Shown piece by piece: positions 53,032 to 61,680 of a stretch of DNA of 64,000 nucleotides; the stretch's first letter is position 1, and every line of letters begins with the position of its first letter. The translations under genes were made by a program, and so were the position numbers. The DNA lies in NCBI RefSeq assembly GCF_020667895.1, contig NZ_JAFMPS010000003.1, positions 185,161-249,160 on the forward strand. Reading direction: 5' to 3'. The stretch comes from Alcanivorax sp. 1008 (GTDB lineage Bacteria; Pseudomonadota; Gammaproteobacteria; Pseudomonadales; Alcanivoracaceae). The notes beneath the pieces were generated by a model, which ran no database searches, was not told where the DNA came from, and was given only the letters and a program-made list of their open reading frames with translations.

Positions 53032-53499
53032 CTAGAGCTCCTTGGTGGCCTGCAGTACCTCTGCCACATGGCCGGGTACCTTAACCTTGCGCCATTCTCG
53101 CTGCAGCTTTCCACTGGCATCAATAAGGAATGTGCTCCTTTCAATCCCCTCGAACTGCTTGCCGTACATGTTTTTCATTTTGATCACATCAAACAGCCGG
53201 CACAGACTGCCGTCCTCGTCGCTGATTAGCTGAAACGGGAAGTTCTGCTTGCTGCGAAAGTTTTCGTGGCTTTTCAGGCTGTCCTGGGACACGCCGAATA
53301 CTTCCGTGTCGGCTTTCTTGAACTCGGAGTAAAGGTCACGGAAGTCCTGACCTTCTGTGGTGCAGCCCGGGGTGCTGTCACGAGGATAAAAGTAGAGGAC
53401 TATCTTGCGTCCTTTAAGTTCTTTCAGACGCACGATTTGCTCGCTGGTGGCCGAGACGCTGAAGTCGGGGACTTTCTTGCCGATGGCGATATTGGTCAT
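53032..53499 (-). CDS. bcp: Thioredoxin-dependent peroxiredoxin Bcp, 1-Cys type
   Basis: 155 residues. Reduces hydrogen and organic peroxides. Peroxidatic Cys46 in FYPRDSTPGCTTEGQDFRDL. The resolving Cys found five residues later in E. coli Bcp is Gln here, so it belongs to the 1-Cys branch; one more Cys (SLCRLFD, about 100) could substitute. Starts on the gcvR stop codon (TAATG). Confidence 0.94.
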   Translation of the reverse strand: MTNIAIGKKVPDFSVSATSEQIVRLKELKGRKIVLYFYPRDSTPGCTTEGQDFRDLYSEFKKADTEVFGVSQDSLKSHENFRSKQNFPFQLISDEDGSLCRLFDVIKMKNMYGKQFEGIERSTFLIDASGKLQREWRKVKVPGHVAEVLQATKEL

Positions 53500-54038
53500 T
53501 AAATGCTCCTGTTGCGGTGCGGGGACATGCTGGCGTCAACATTCCTTGTCTCGCAGAACTCAAAGAACGCTTCGCGCAGCCGCGAGATTGATTCTTCTGC
53601 AGGGACACTCAGCGTCATGTGAAGATTGAACATGGTGGTACCGGTATGCGGTGCGGCATAGGTGCCTGTATGCAGGTCGTCAATATTGATCCCGCGGCCG
53701 CTAAAAAAGTTGGCGATATCATGGACGATACCGGGGTGGTCCATGGCCACCACCTCAACCCTGTAAGGCAGGGCTTGGTTGCCGGTGTCACGCTGTCGAG
53801 TGCGTTTCAGGGTTAGCTGCAGCCCCAGCGACCGCTCCAGTAGTTCACGATCCTCCTCTAGCTGGGCAATTGCTTTGTCTTCTCCGGACACCAGCATAAG
53901 GATTGCGAACTCACCACCGAGCACGGTCATGCGCGAGTCGAGAATATTACCCGCTCGGCCGAGAACCTCTCCGGACAGGGCCTGAACAATGCCGGGGCGG
54001 TCGGAGCCAATAGCGGAAATGACGATAAGTGAAGACAT
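53499..54038 (-). CDS. gcvR: Glycine cleavage system transcriptional repressor-like protein GcvR
   Basis: 179 residues from ATG 54038. Two ACT domains: [30 protein letters not shown] and [33 protein letters not shown]. GcvR binds glycine and antagonises GcvA. The gcvR-bcp next to dapA order is common in gammaproteobacteria. The open frame runs on to 54458 antisense to dapA and is not part of the gene. Confidence 0.92.
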   Translation of the reverse strand: MSSLIVISAIGSDRPGIVQALSGEVLGRAGNILDSRMTVLGGEFAILMLVSGEDKAIAQLEEDRELLERSLGLQLTLKRTRQRDTGNQALPYRVEVVAMDHPGIVHDIANFFSGRGINIDDLHTGTYAAPHTGTTMFNLHMTLSVPAEESISRLREAFFEFCETRNVDASMSPHRNRSI

Positions 54039-54177
54039 CCTGACAGCCTCAAGAGGTTGGGAAGGGGGATTCTGGCTTGCCAGAGCGGGGGGATCAAGCT
54101 GCAGCTCTCTTGTTCGGCTGGCAGTGGCCAAGTACCATAGCCCGCCTGATTCTGGCCGTCCTAACGGAGTGGAGTGC

Positions 54178-55056
54178 GTGGAAATTCGCGGCAGTATTGT
54201 GGCTTTGGTAACACCGATGCACGCCGATGGCGCGGTCGATTGGGATCGGCTGAGAAAGTTGGTTGACTGGCACGTTGCAGAGGGTACCCATGCAATCGTT
54301 GCTGTTGGCACAACCGGGGAGTCGGCAACTCTGGGTTTTGAGGAGCATGACCTGGTTGTTCGTGAGGTCATTTCCGCAGCTCGTGGCCGTGTACCGGTGA
54401 TCGCCGGCACCGGGGCCAACTCCACTGAAGAGGCGATCAGGCTTACCCGTGATGCCAAACGTGACGGTGCTGACGCCTGCCTGCTGGTTACCCCATACTA
54501 CAACAAGCCGACACAGGAAGGTTTGTATCAGCACTATCGGGCTATCGCTGAAGCGGTTGAAATTCCTCAGATTTTGTACAACGTCCCAGGGCGCACGGCC
54601 TGCGATATGCTTCCTGAAACGGTTGAACGTCTTGCTCAGGTGCCCAATATTGTCGGCATTAAGGAAGCTACCGGTAATTTGGAACGGATCCGTGAAATTC
54701 GCGAGCGCTGCGGCACGAACTTTCTGATCTACTCTGGTGACGATGCCACCGCCGTAGAAGCCATGCTAATGGGGGCTGACGGAGATATTTCAGTGACCGC
54801 GAACGTAGTGCCGAAAAAAATGGCGGCGGTATGTGAGGCTGCGCTTAAGGGGGAAGCGTCTCTGGCCCGGTCACTGGATGCGCAGATTAACTCCTTGCAT
54901 AGAGACCTTTTTGTTGAGTCGAACCCGATTCCGGTCAAGTGGGCGCTGCAACAAATGGGTTTGATCGATAGTGGTATTCGCCTGCCTTTAACTCCGCTGT
55001 CTAAGCCCGCACAGCAGGTTTTGCGGGACACGATGGCAAACTGTGGGTTGCTGTAA
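54178..55056 (+). CDS. dapA: 4-hydroxy-tetrahydrodipicolinate synthase
   Basis: 292 residues, starting at GTG 54178 with GGAG at 54166-54169; GTG 54169 is less likely. First step of the lysine/diaminopimelate branch. Schiff-base Lys162 in GIKEATG, Thr45-Thr46 in GTTGES, Tyr134 in YNVPGR. bamC follows with a TAATG overlap and purC next, the classic dapA-bamC-purC order. Confidence 0.97.
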   Translation: MEIRGSIVALVTPMHADGAVDWDRLRKLVDWHVAEGTHAIVAVGTTGESATLGFEEHDLVVREVISAARGRVPVIAGTGANSTEEAIRLTRDAKRDGADACLLVTPYYNKPTQEGLYQHYRAIAEAVEIPQILYNVPGRTACDMLPETVERLAQVPNIVGIKEATGNLERIREIRERCGTNFLIYSGDDATAVEAMLMGADGDISVTANVVPKKMAAVCEAALKGEASLARSLDAQINSLHRDLFVESNPIPVKWALQQMGLIDSGIRLPLTPLSKPAQQVLRDTMANCGLL

Positions 55057-55649
55057 TGCGGATACTGCCGGTTCTTTTTATTACCGTACTAACGGGTTGT
55101 TCTTTACTGCCAGATAAGACACTTGAATACCGTCAGGCTGAAGTGCTTCCGCGCATGACCTTGCCTGAAGGAATGGTCTCCCTCAGTGGTGACGACATGT
55201 TTGCAGTGCCCGATGCAGAGCGTCGTCTTGCTTATGATAAGGATGATCGTTTTGAGGTGCCAAAGCCGCCGGAGTTCAGTGTGGTTGCAGAGCAGCAGCC
55301 AGCACCGGATGCCCCTCTGCCTGATGCTGGCAGCACCCGCATCGTACTAACCAAAGATGGCAATGATTATCCTATTATCATGATATATACGGCATTTCCC
55401 TGGGCTTGGGAGTATGTGAGTAAGGCGTTGGGCGAGACCGACCTGCGGGTTGATGACCGTAGCCGCGAAGCGGGTATTTTCTTTGTTAAGGTTCCAAAAT
55501 CTTATGGGCTTGCAGAGCGTGAGGCGCAGATCAAGCTAAGTCATACCGTGAATGGAGTGCAGGTCGCAGTGCTTAACAGCCGCGGCTCCGCTTTGGTAGA
55601 AGCTGAACCTGGTTTGGCCATTCTGCAGCGGTTACATGAGAAGCTCTGA
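55056..55649 (+). CDS. bamC: Outer-membrane assembly lipoprotein BamC, short form
   Basis: 197 residues against 344 in E. coli. Lipobox VLTGC, Cys15. A flexible N-terminal part (the BamD-binding lasso, DKTLEYRQAEVLPRMTLPEGM) and a single helix-grip domain (about 85-197) are present; the second C-terminal helix-grip domain of E. coli BamC is absent. Position between dapA and purC supports the call. Confidence 0.85.
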   Translation: MRILPVLFITVLTGCSLLPDKTLEYRQAEVLPRMTLPEGMVSLSGDDMFAVPDAERRLAYDKDDRFEVPKPPEFSVVAEQQPAPDAPLPDAGSTRIVLTKDGNDYPIIMIYTAFPWAWEYVSKALGETDLRVDDRSREAGIFFVKVPKSYGLAEREAQIKLSHTVNGVQVAVLNSRGSALVEAEPGLAILQRLHEKL

Positions 55650-55733
55650 GAACGGCTGAGCAAAACCATATTACGCCAGGTGTTTCGAGCTTCTGGCAAT
55701 CGTAACCATGATCCCGTTTCGGGGGAGTGCAAG

Positions 55734-56453
55734 ATGGAAAAGCGTGAAGAGCTCTATGCCGGCAAGGCAAAATCCGTTTATACAACGGATGATCCGGATC
55801 TCCTGGTAATGCATTTTCGAAATGACACATCAGCCTTTGATGGCAAAAAGCGTGAGCAGCTTGATCGCAAAGGTGCGGTCAATAATCAGTTTAATGCTTT
55901 TATTATGAGCAAGCTGCGAGAAGCAGGAATTCCCACTCATATGGAACGGCAGCTGTCGGTGGACGAGTCACTGGTAAAGCGGCTGCAGATGATTCCGGTG
56001 GAGTGCGTGGTGCGCAATATTGCGGCAGGAAGTATATGTCGCCGTCTGGGTATCCAGGAGGGCACAGAGCTTTCACCGCCAACCTATGAGCTATTCTTGA
56101 AAGATGATGCACTTGGCGACCCGATGATTAACGAATCTCACGCGTTGAGCTTTGCCTGGGCCACCGAAGCTCAGCTCGAGCGAATGAAGGAGCTTACCTT
56201 CATGGCTAACGACGTATTACGTAAGTTATTTCTTGATGGTGGCATGCTACTGGTCGACTTCAAGCTGGAATTTGGGGTATTCCACGGAGAGGTGTTGCTT
56301 GCTGATGAGTTCAGTCCAGATGGCTGCCGTCTTTGGGACAAGGAAACGCGGGAAAAGCTCGACAAGGATCGCTTTCGCCAGGATCTGGGCAATGTGGTTG
56401 AGTCCTATGAGCAGGTGGGGCGCCGCCTCGGTATGACTTTTTCTTATCAGTAA
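55734..56453 (+). CDS. purC: SAICAR synthetase
   Basis: 239 residues from ATG 55734. Phosphoribosylaminoimidazole-succinocarboxamide synthase of purine synthesis. Start region [20 protein letters not shown]-site [11 protein letters not shown], then [14 protein letters not shown] and LVDFKLEFG / [13 protein letters not shown]. Length is normal. Nothing unusual. Confidence 0.97.
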   Translation: MEKREELYAGKAKSVYTTDDPDLLVMHFRNDTSAFDGKKREQLDRKGAVNNQFNAFIMSKLREAGIPTHMERQLSVDESLVKRLQMIPVECVVRNIAAGSICRRLGIQEGTELSPPTYELFLKDDALGDPMINESHALSFAWATEAQLERMKELTFMANDVLRKLFLDGGMLLVDFKLEFGVFHGEVLLADEFSPDGCRLWDKETREKLDKDRFRQDLGNVVESYEQVGRRLGMTFSYQ

Positions 56454-56528
56454 CAAGGTGGTTGAACAGTTTGTCCGGATGGTTTGAAATGACTCTGGGC
56501 AAAAAATACAAAACCATGAGGTCGTTTT

Positions 56529-56762
56529 ATGAAGCATATAACAAGAATAGCCATTCTGGCACTTCTCGCATCTCTTCTCAGTGGCTGCTTTCTGACCAAG
56601 CTGGCGTCTACGCCGATGCGTTTGGTTGGTGCGACTGCCTCCGTAGCAGGTGCGGCTCTTTCAATTATCCCTGTTGTCGGCAATGAGGCCGATGCTGCTT
56701 TGGAGAAAGTAGACGGTACAATCGATACCACTGCAGACAAGATTGATGATATTCCGATCTGA
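56529..56762 (+). CDS. Small lipoprotein
   Basis: 77 residues. Signal with lipobox LLSGC (Cys20), then a short region with a small-residue hydrophobic stretch (VGATASVAGAALSIIPVVG) and an acidic C-terminus. Resembles short entericidin-like or DUF6726-type lipoproteins, without a firm assignment. ATG 56529 follows a GAGG at 56518-56521. Confidence 0.65.
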   Translation: MKHITRIAILALLASLLSGCFLTKLASTPMRLVGATASVAGAALSIIPVVGNEADAALEKVDGTIDTTADKIDDIPI

Positions 56763-56776
56763 TCCGGTCTGCAGAG

Positions 56777-56806
56777 CCCTGTTGGCGGGCTATGCCGCCG
56801 GCAGGG
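56777..56806 (+). terminator. Hairpin after the small lipoprotein gene
   Basis: A 12-bp stem with two G-T pairs (56777-56788 with 56795-56806) and a 6-base loop, 14 bases after the stop. No T-run follows, so termination efficiency is uncertain. Confidence 0.5.
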
Positions 56807-56906
56807 TTACAAACAACTAACGAAGCGGGCTTGTCTTCGCCCGGCGCCTTGCCCAAAATAGCTCCGTCCCTAGTGACACAAGAATAATAATGAGGTCCTT
56901 CCCCTG

Positions 56907-57416
56907 ATGCGTCTGCACCGCTCCATTCTTGCTGCTCTGCTGTTGTCCGTTGCGGGCCAGGCATCGTCCGAGGTGCTGGTTGGCTATGCCTTCGTCAACG
57001 GTATTAATGGCCTGAATCTGGAGTGGGCAGGGCAGCGTAATACTGTCTATGCTGTTCCCGGCACCTATCTGGTGGATAGCGGCCTAAGTGATGACTGGCG
57101 CTGGGTAGCTGGTTTTCGGCATCGGATTGATCGCGGCTATACCAATGTCAGCGGCTACTATACCGGTTTGATGTTCGGTGATCTGGCGGGCGAGTATCGT
57201 TATGAACGCCTCGGCGCCGGTTTTGAAATTGGTCATCAGTGGGTCAAGGAATACACCAGAATCACCCTTAGTGGCGGCGTGGCCGTGCTTGAGAGTCTGG
57301 ACTGCTCGGATTATCGGCGGGCCATCTCCTGCGACACTGCGCAGGAGCGTCAGGACAACGCTCAGGACATGGAGCCAGGGCTGATTTTGGGCCTCACTAT
57401 TAGCCTGCGACGCTAA
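56907..57416 (+). CDS. Putative small outer-membrane beta-barrel protein
   Basis: 169 residues with a signal peptide (cleaved after ASS-E, about residue 21). Alternating hydrophobic strands (VLVGYAFVNGINGLNLEWAG; TYLVDSGLSDDWRWVAGFRHRI; YERLGAGFEIGHQWV; GLILGLTISLRR) and no long helix suggest an eight-strand barrel. Two Cys (CSDYRRAISC) could form a loop disulfide. Family not recognised. Confidence 0.65.
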   Translation: MRLHRSILAALLLSVAGQASSEVLVGYAFVNGINGLNLEWAGQRNTVYAVPGTYLVDSGLSDDWRWVAGFRHRIDRGYTNVSGYYTGLMFGDLAGEYRYERLGAGFEIGHQWVKEYTRITLSGGVAVLESLDCSDYRRAISCDTAQERQDNAQDMEPGLILGLTISLRR

Positions 57417-57448
57417 TTCCAGCATTATTTGCAGCTGTTTTTTGCACT

Positions 57449-57475
57449 ATATCTGTGCGTGTTTTGCACAGATAT
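57449..57475 (+). terminator. Hairpin after the barrel-protein gene
   Basis: Perfect 10-bp stem with 7-base loop, 33 bases after the stop codon. It is not followed by a T-run, so it may be an operator or a weak terminator. Confidence 0.45.
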
Positions 57476-57636
57476 CCCTGTGTGCTGAGGCTCTGGCATG
57501 GGCAAATGCGCAACCTGTTGATTGTTCAAGGAATATCAATAACCTATTGATATTTAAACTGTTATCTTTCTGGTGTTTTTTTCGGCATTGCGCGGATTAG
57601 TCTGCCCCGCAAGCGTTTCTGCATCCTTTCTTCAGG

Positions 57637-57671
57637 ATATTCACAGATTTGTCCACAGAAAATGTGGATAA
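57637..57671. promoter_or_regulatory. Cluster of three DnaA-box-like sites
   Basis: ATATTCACA (57637-57645) and TTGTCCACA (57649-57657) each differ from TTATNCACA at one base; TGTGGATAA (57663-57671) is an exact box on the minus strand. The last two form an inverted pair 5 bases apart. An A/T-rich stretch lies just upstream. Confidence 0.5.
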
Positions 57672-57720
57672 CTTATCTTGCTGTGTATAAATACTTCTTT
57701 GTGGGCTTTACCGCCTGTAT

Positions 57721-57748
57721 TTGCTTATTTCCCCTGTTGCTCTATAGT
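57721..57748 (+). promoter_or_regulatory. Candidate promoter of the GntR gene
   Basis: TTGCTT (57721-57726), 16-base spacer, TATAGT (57743-57748). The -10 overlaps the first operator half. Confidence 0.6.
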
Positions 57749-57777
57749 CGGACAGTCCTGAATAGATTGTCCGACAT
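57745..57777. promoter_or_regulatory. Paired GT-N3-AC operators before the GntR gene
   Basis: TAGTCGGACAG (57745-57755) and TTGTCCGACAT (57767-57777) both have the GT-N3-AC core used by FadR-type GntR regulators. Their centres are 22 bases apart (two helical turns), and together they also form an 8-bp inverted repeat GTCGGACA/TGTCCGAC. They cover the -10 and start region, so autorepression is likely. Confidence 0.6.
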
Positions 57778-57791
57778 ACTGAGGGTGGTGG

Positions 57792-58487
57792 ATGAGTTTC
57801 AAGGCCCAGGAAAGCCTTTCCGAACAGATTGCTCAGCATCTGGCCCGGCAGATTATTCGCGGTGAGATGCTGGCCGGGGACAGGATTCAGGAGTTGCGCA
57901 TTGCCGGCGAGCTAGAGGTGAGCCGTGGTTCTGTGCGCGAGGCGCTGCTGATTCTTGAGCGTCGTCATCTAATCGACATCCTGCCGCGGCGCGGTGCGGT
58001 GGTTAAGGATATGTCAGAAGCCCACGTGCGCAGCTTGTATGAGTTAGCGCAGGTGTTGCTTGGTCTGGTAGTGCGAAAGGCGATCAAAGTGATGGCCGAA
58101 GATGACATGGATCCCTTCATTCTGTCGATCCAGCAGCTGCAGCACTGCGCGGATGAGCGGGACATGGATGGTTTTTTCGAACAGTCTTTCCGTTTTCTCG
58201 AGCTGGCTTATCCATTTTCCCGCAACCCTTTCGTTGAAGACATCATGGCCAATCTGCAGCCAGCTATTCAGCGTGCCTACTATATGGCGCTACACCTTGA
58301 TCCGGATGAGTGCAAAGAGTGTCTGTCATTTTTCAAGGCAATCATTGAGACCATATTCCGCCGCGATGTGCGCTCAGCGTTGGAGATTATTCGTGAATTT
58401 GCCGAGCATCAGTCATCTTTGGTGCAAGAATCGATTGTTCGGGCCCGGCAAATTGAAGCCGCCTGGGGCGCCAGGCGGAAGAAATAG
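57792..58487 (+). CDS. GntR-family regulator, FadR/FCD subfamily
   Basis: 231 residues. N-terminal winged helix (about 8-75): LSEQIAQHLARQIIRGEMLAGDRIQELRIAGELEVSRGSVREALLILERRHLIDILPRRGAVV, the standard GntR pattern. The C-terminal all-helical FCD domain (about 80-220) would bind a small acid, often with a metal, but the usual metal His residues are not all evident. Likely autoregulated through the paired sites upstream. Other targets could include the acyl-CoA dehydrogenase genes 2 kb away, which is a guess. Confidence 0.85.
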   Translation: MSFKAQESLSEQIAQHLARQIIRGEMLAGDRIQELRIAGELEVSRGSVREALLILERRHLIDILPRRGAVVKDMSEAHVRSLYELAQVLLGLVVRKAIKVMAEDDMDPFILSIQQLQHCADERDMDGFFEQSFRFLELAYPFSRNPFVEDIMANLQPAIQRAYYMALHLDPDECKECLSFFKAIIETIFRRDVRSALEIIREFAEHQSSLVQESIVRARQIEAAWGARRKK

Positions 58488-58521
58488 TATTTCACGGTTC
58501 TAGGAAACTGGCGGTAACTCT

Positions 58522-59097
58522 CTAATCTTCGCCGTTGCCGTCATCATCATTATCGTCCTGACCAAGCTCAGGAGCATGAAACAGCAGAAATAGCTCTTCA
58601 ATGACGTCCGGAATGCCGCTGGCCATTTCCCGTACTAGCTTGCGGTCCTGCCATAAATCATCTAATGCAGGATCCTCGTCCAGCCCCGAGATCAGCATAA
58701 AGGGAAGCATCAGCCCAGCCATGGTTTCCTCATCCTGATTCTGGTGCCATGTCTGCTCATCCAGACTGACGGCAATAACAAAACCAGCACACCAGCTTGC
58801 CAGATCCTTGCCCTCCCGGTCCTCATCAGGGTCAAGCCGGCAGGGCAGGATGATACCTTCGCCGGCACCAAGCTGAGATTGAATCCGTTGGCGCAGGCTC
58901 TCCATTGCTGCAGCGACCTCTGCGGGAACCTCGCCTTCTTCAAGAATCGCACTTTGCCAGCCGTCCGGGACCGCAGGAGCGCAGGCTAATGCAGTAAGCA
59001 GGCCATGAACTTCCACCCAGGTCAGGCAGTCTTCGCCAGCCTTATCCAGCCAGTCACGCAGGCTTTGGCGCAGTTGCGGGTTGTCGGGTTGTTGCAT
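58522..59097 (-). CDS. YecA/UPF0149-family protein
   Basis: 191 residues. Family marks: WVEVHGLLTALACAP near the N-terminus, WCAGFVIAV in the middle and PDVIEELFLLFH before an acidic tail (GQDDNDDDGNGED). UPF0149 proteins are cytoplasmic and helical, of unknown function. The C-terminal SEC-C metal motif of some YecA proteins is absent. Co-directional with the diguanylate cyclase gene upstream. Confidence 0.85.
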   Translation of the reverse strand: MQQPDNPQLRQSLRDWLDKAGEDCLTWVEVHGLLTALACAPAVPDGWQSAILEEGEVPAEVAAAMESLRQRIQSQLGAGEGIILPCRLDPDEDREGKDLASWCAGFVIAVSLDEQTWHQNQDEETMAGLMLPFMLISGLDEDPALDDLWQDRKLVREMASGIPDVIEELFLLFHAPELGQDDNDDDGNGED

Positions 59098-59184
59098 GGC
59101 GTACTCCGGTGGCGGGCCGAGCTCCAGGCTTGGCGGAATTTCAGAATGGATGATAACGCAGCGGTGTGGGAAAAAGGATTTCTT

Positions 59185-60363
59185 TCAGCTGGCCTGCAGA
59201 CGGTTTCGGCCCTGATGCTTGGCGGCGTAAAGGCGGTCATCCGCTCGGCGGGTCAAGCTGTCAGAGTTGTCTTCCGGGCGCCATCCAGCCAAGCCTGCGG
59301 ACAGAGTGACCTTGAGACCGGGGACCAGATCATCGTGGGACATGGCAGCAAAAGACTCCCTTAGCCGCTCAAGAACCTCTGTTATGCCCTCCCGGCCGCC
59401 ATCAGGGAACAGCACAATAAATTCTTCCCCGCCATATCGCGCTAGTACATCAGAGCGGCGCAGAGTTTGACGCGCCAGGGTGGAAAAGCGAACCAGGATT
59501 TCATCGCCGACCTGATGGCCGTGCAAATCATTAACCTGCTTGAAATGATCGAGGTCAATTAGCGCCAGATAAAAAGGCTCCCTCGACCGATTGGCAATGG
59601 CGATGGCTTCCTCCAGTCGTTCGATAAAGTGCCGGCGGTTATATAAGCCCGTTAGTGAGTCGCGCACCGCGATTTCCGCCAGCTTTTCCATTGCGGCATG
59701 TAACTGCGTATGGCTTTCTTCAAGGCGAGAATGATTATCGCGAAGTGATTCCCGCTGCTCACGGATACGCTGTTGCAGATTGTGGATATAGCCACCAACA
59801 AAAACGAACCAGATGAGGCCAAGCAGCAGGATCATCCATTGGCCGACCGCTAAAGAAAAAACCATCAATTTGGGACTGTAGATAAACTCGTAAACAATCA
59901 GCCCGGTAAACGCGACGATGACCACTGCAGACATGACGATCATTTTGGTTCGGTCCAGCGCAAACACGCCAAATGTCATCACCATGAAATAAATAGAGAT
60001 CATCGCGCCGCGCATTTCCTCGGCGTAATGCAGCAGCGCTGTGACAAGGGTAATGGCCGATAGCATTTGCGCGATGGTCAGGCTTGGGTCTGAAAATATT
60101 TTCGAGGCACCTGATCGGATCAGCGCAAAGACAATGGCATTGAATACAAGCAAGGAGGCAAACAGGGGCTTGTGTGGTGTGTCGTAAGAAAAAATCCCAA
60201 GCTGCATGGCCAGCATGGTGCCTCCCCAAACCAGGATATAGGAGTACACGGCCATCAATTGCCTGTTGAGGCGCAGAGCCATGACGGGGTCATGCTGGGG
60301 GATAAGTCTTAACACGTGCTGATAGGGCCTGTTGTTATTGTTGCGACCGAGAGGGTAGGCCAT
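59185..60363 (-). CDS. Membrane-bound diguanylate cyclase (GGDEF)
   Basis: 392 residues. Six membrane segments in the first 205 residues form an uncharacterised sensor region; a short coiled coil follows (about 200-230). The GGDEF domain has DSLTGLYNRRHF, the catalytic GGEEF and an inhibitory I-site RRSD five residues before it. It should make cyclic di-GMP and be product-inhibited. Starts at ATG 60363. Confidence 0.92.
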   Translation of the reverse strand: MAYPLGRNNNNRPYQHVLRLIPQHDPVMALRLNRQLMAVYSYILVWGGTMLAMQLGIFSYDTPHKPLFASLLVFNAIVFALIRSGASKIFSDPSLTIAQMLSAITLVTALLHYAEEMRGAMISIYFMVMTFGVFALDRTKMIVMSAVVIVAFTGLIVYEFIYSPKLMVFSLAVGQWMILLLGLIWFVFVGGYIHNLQQRIREQRESLRDNHSRLEESHTQLHAAMEKLAEIAVRDSLTGLYNRRHFIERLEEAIAIANRSREPFYLALIDLDHFKQVNDLHGHQVGDEILVRFSTLARQTLRRSDVLARYGGEEFIVLFPDGGREGITEVLERLRESFAAMSHDDLVPGLKVTLSAGLAGWRPEDNSDSLTRRADDRLYAAKHQGRNRLQAS

Positions 60364-60489
60364 TCATTTGGCCCTTCCGTCCCGAGCCAGAGTATATAGG
60401 ATCAAGGGTGGCTCTGGGTGACAGTCGGTTGTGCCAATTGCAGACAGACGCTTGTCGGGCGGCACCTTGCTGTGCCAGCATCCGGGCGT

Positions 60490-60505
60490 TCAAACGACCG
60501 TTTGA
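60490..60505. promoter_or_regulatory. PsrA-like palindrome before the acyl-CoA dehydrogenase pair
   Basis: TCAAACGACCGTTTGA contains CAAAC-N4-GTTTG, an exact match to the published PsrA motif (G/C)AAAC-N2-4-GTTT(G/C). A possible -10, TATAGG, lies at 60521-60526, placing the site over the -35. PsrA is a TetR-family repressor of fatty-acid degradation genes that is released by long-chain fatty acids. Confidence 0.6.
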
Positions 60506-60550
60506 TTGTCGGTTGTCACTTATAGGTTACTTTCCAGCAGGGGAGCCATG

Positions 60551-61651
60551 ATGAGCCAGGATTTACCCTTTGACCTGTCGCTGACCGAAGAGCAGCGCAT
60601 GACTCGGGAAAGCCTCCAGCGCTTTGCCGAGAAACAGATTCGCCCAATTGCCCGCAGTGCGGACGAGGCTGGTGCGGCTCCGGCCGGCTTTCTTGACGGT
60701 ACCGTCGAGCTGGGGCTGACCTTGCTGCCTATTCCAGAGATTCACGGTGGAGCCGGCATGCCGCGGGATCCCATGTCCAATGTGCTGGCTGCGGAGGACC
60801 TCGCCCATGGCGATATCTCCCTGGCCTTGGCTGCACTGGCTCCGCTGGGGGTAATTAATGCCCTGCTGGACTTCGCCAGCGAGGCTCAGCAGGAGGCATT
60901 TTTACCCCGTCTGGCGGCGGAGCATTTTGTCCCAGCGGCGGTTGCTTTAATGGAAGGGCGGGCAACTTTCGAGCCTGCCGAACTGCAAACCAAGGCAGTA
61001 GCGGATGGTGATCACTACGTTATAAGCGGAGAAAAGCGCTTGGTGCCCTTTGGTGCGGAGGCCGAGCTTTTATTGGTGATTGCTGATCTGCAGGGTGAGG
61101 GGCCTGGCGCCTTTGTGATTGAGAAAGGAGCCGCCGGTGTTTCCGCGCAGGCAGCTGACTACATGGGGCTGCGCTCGCTGGATACCTGCACGGTTACCTT
61201 CGAAAACGTACGCGTGCCAGCGTTGAATCGGCTGGAAAACTTTGACCTTGAGCGTCTGGTGGATCTGTCCCGCATCGGTGTTGCGGCGCTGGCTGTGGGC
61301 TGCTGTCAGGCGGTTCTCGACTTCAGCATTCCCTATGTCAATGAGCGTAAGGCGTTCGGCGAGCCAATCGCATGGCGCCAATCCGTAGCCTTTATGGTCG
61401 CCAATATTGGTATTGAGCTTGAGGCCATGCGGCTTCTGGTATGGCGTGCAGCCAGCCGTGCTCAGCAGGGGCTGCCTTTTCATCGCGAGGCTTATCTGGC
61501 TCGGGTGCTGTGTGCTGACAAGGCGATGGAAATCGGCACCAACGGCATTCAGCTGTTTGGAGGTGCCGGCTTTATTCGCGATTACCCGCTGGAAATGTGG
61601 TACCGCAACTTGCGTGCGGTGGGTGTGCTGGAAGGCGCTTTGATGGTCTAA
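60551..61651 (+). CDS. Acyl-CoA dehydrogenase family protein, C-terminally short
   Basis: 366 residues (ATG 60551; ATG 60548 is also possible; AGGGGAG just upstream). FAD-dependent alpha,beta-desaturation of an acyl-CoA is the family reaction. N-terminal helical domain LSLTEEQRMTRESLQRFAEKQIRPIA, beta domain around YVISGEKRLVPFG, C-terminal helical domain with NERKAFGEPIAWRQSVAF and IQLFGGAGFIRDYPLEMWYRNLRA. The protein stops at VLEGALMV, right after the usual catalytic Glu, lacking the last helix. Probably forms a heteromer with the next gene product. Confidence 0.88.
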   Translation: MSQDLPFDLSLTEEQRMTRESLQRFAEKQIRPIARSADEAGAAPAGFLDGTVELGLTLLPIPEIHGGAGMPRDPMSNVLAAEDLAHGDISLALAALAPLGVINALLDFASEAQQEAFLPRLAAEHFVPAAVALMEGRATFEPAELQTKAVADGDHYVISGEKRLVPFGAEAELLLVIADLQGEGPGAFVIEKGAAGVSAQAADYMGLRSLDTCTVTFENVRVPALNRLENFDLERLVDLSRIGVAALAVGCCQAVLDFSIPYVNERKAFGEPIAWRQSVAFMVANIGIELEAMRLLVWRAASRAQQGLPFHREAYLARVLCADKAMEIGTNGIQLFGGAGFIRDYPLEMWYRNLRAVGVLEGALMV

Positions 61652-61680
61652 GGGCCAAGGTCCTTGAGGAGAGACATGTA

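Larger units (their letters stand above)
57417..57791. other. 375-base A/T-rich intergenic region with palindromes and DnaA-box-like sites
   Basis: No gene. Contents in order: hairpin 57449-57475 (10-bp stem ATATCTGTGC/GCACAGATAT); a 9-bp palindrome AATATCAAT-AACCT-ATTGATATT at 57532-57554; three DnaA-box-like 9-mers at 57637-57645, 57649-57657 and 57663-57671; then the GntR promoter and operator pair at 57721-57777. One ATG frame from 57662 (67 residues) overlaps the GntR gene and is not convincing. Confidence 0.7.

Noticed and set aside
54039..54458. N-terminal extension of gcvR by 140 codons
   Set aside because: Antisense to dapA; GcvR homologues start at the ATG at 54038.
56462..56686. 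74-codon frame overlapping the small lipoprotein gene
   Set aside because: Different frame from the lipobox protein, with no signal or motif; the lipoprotein reading is better supported.
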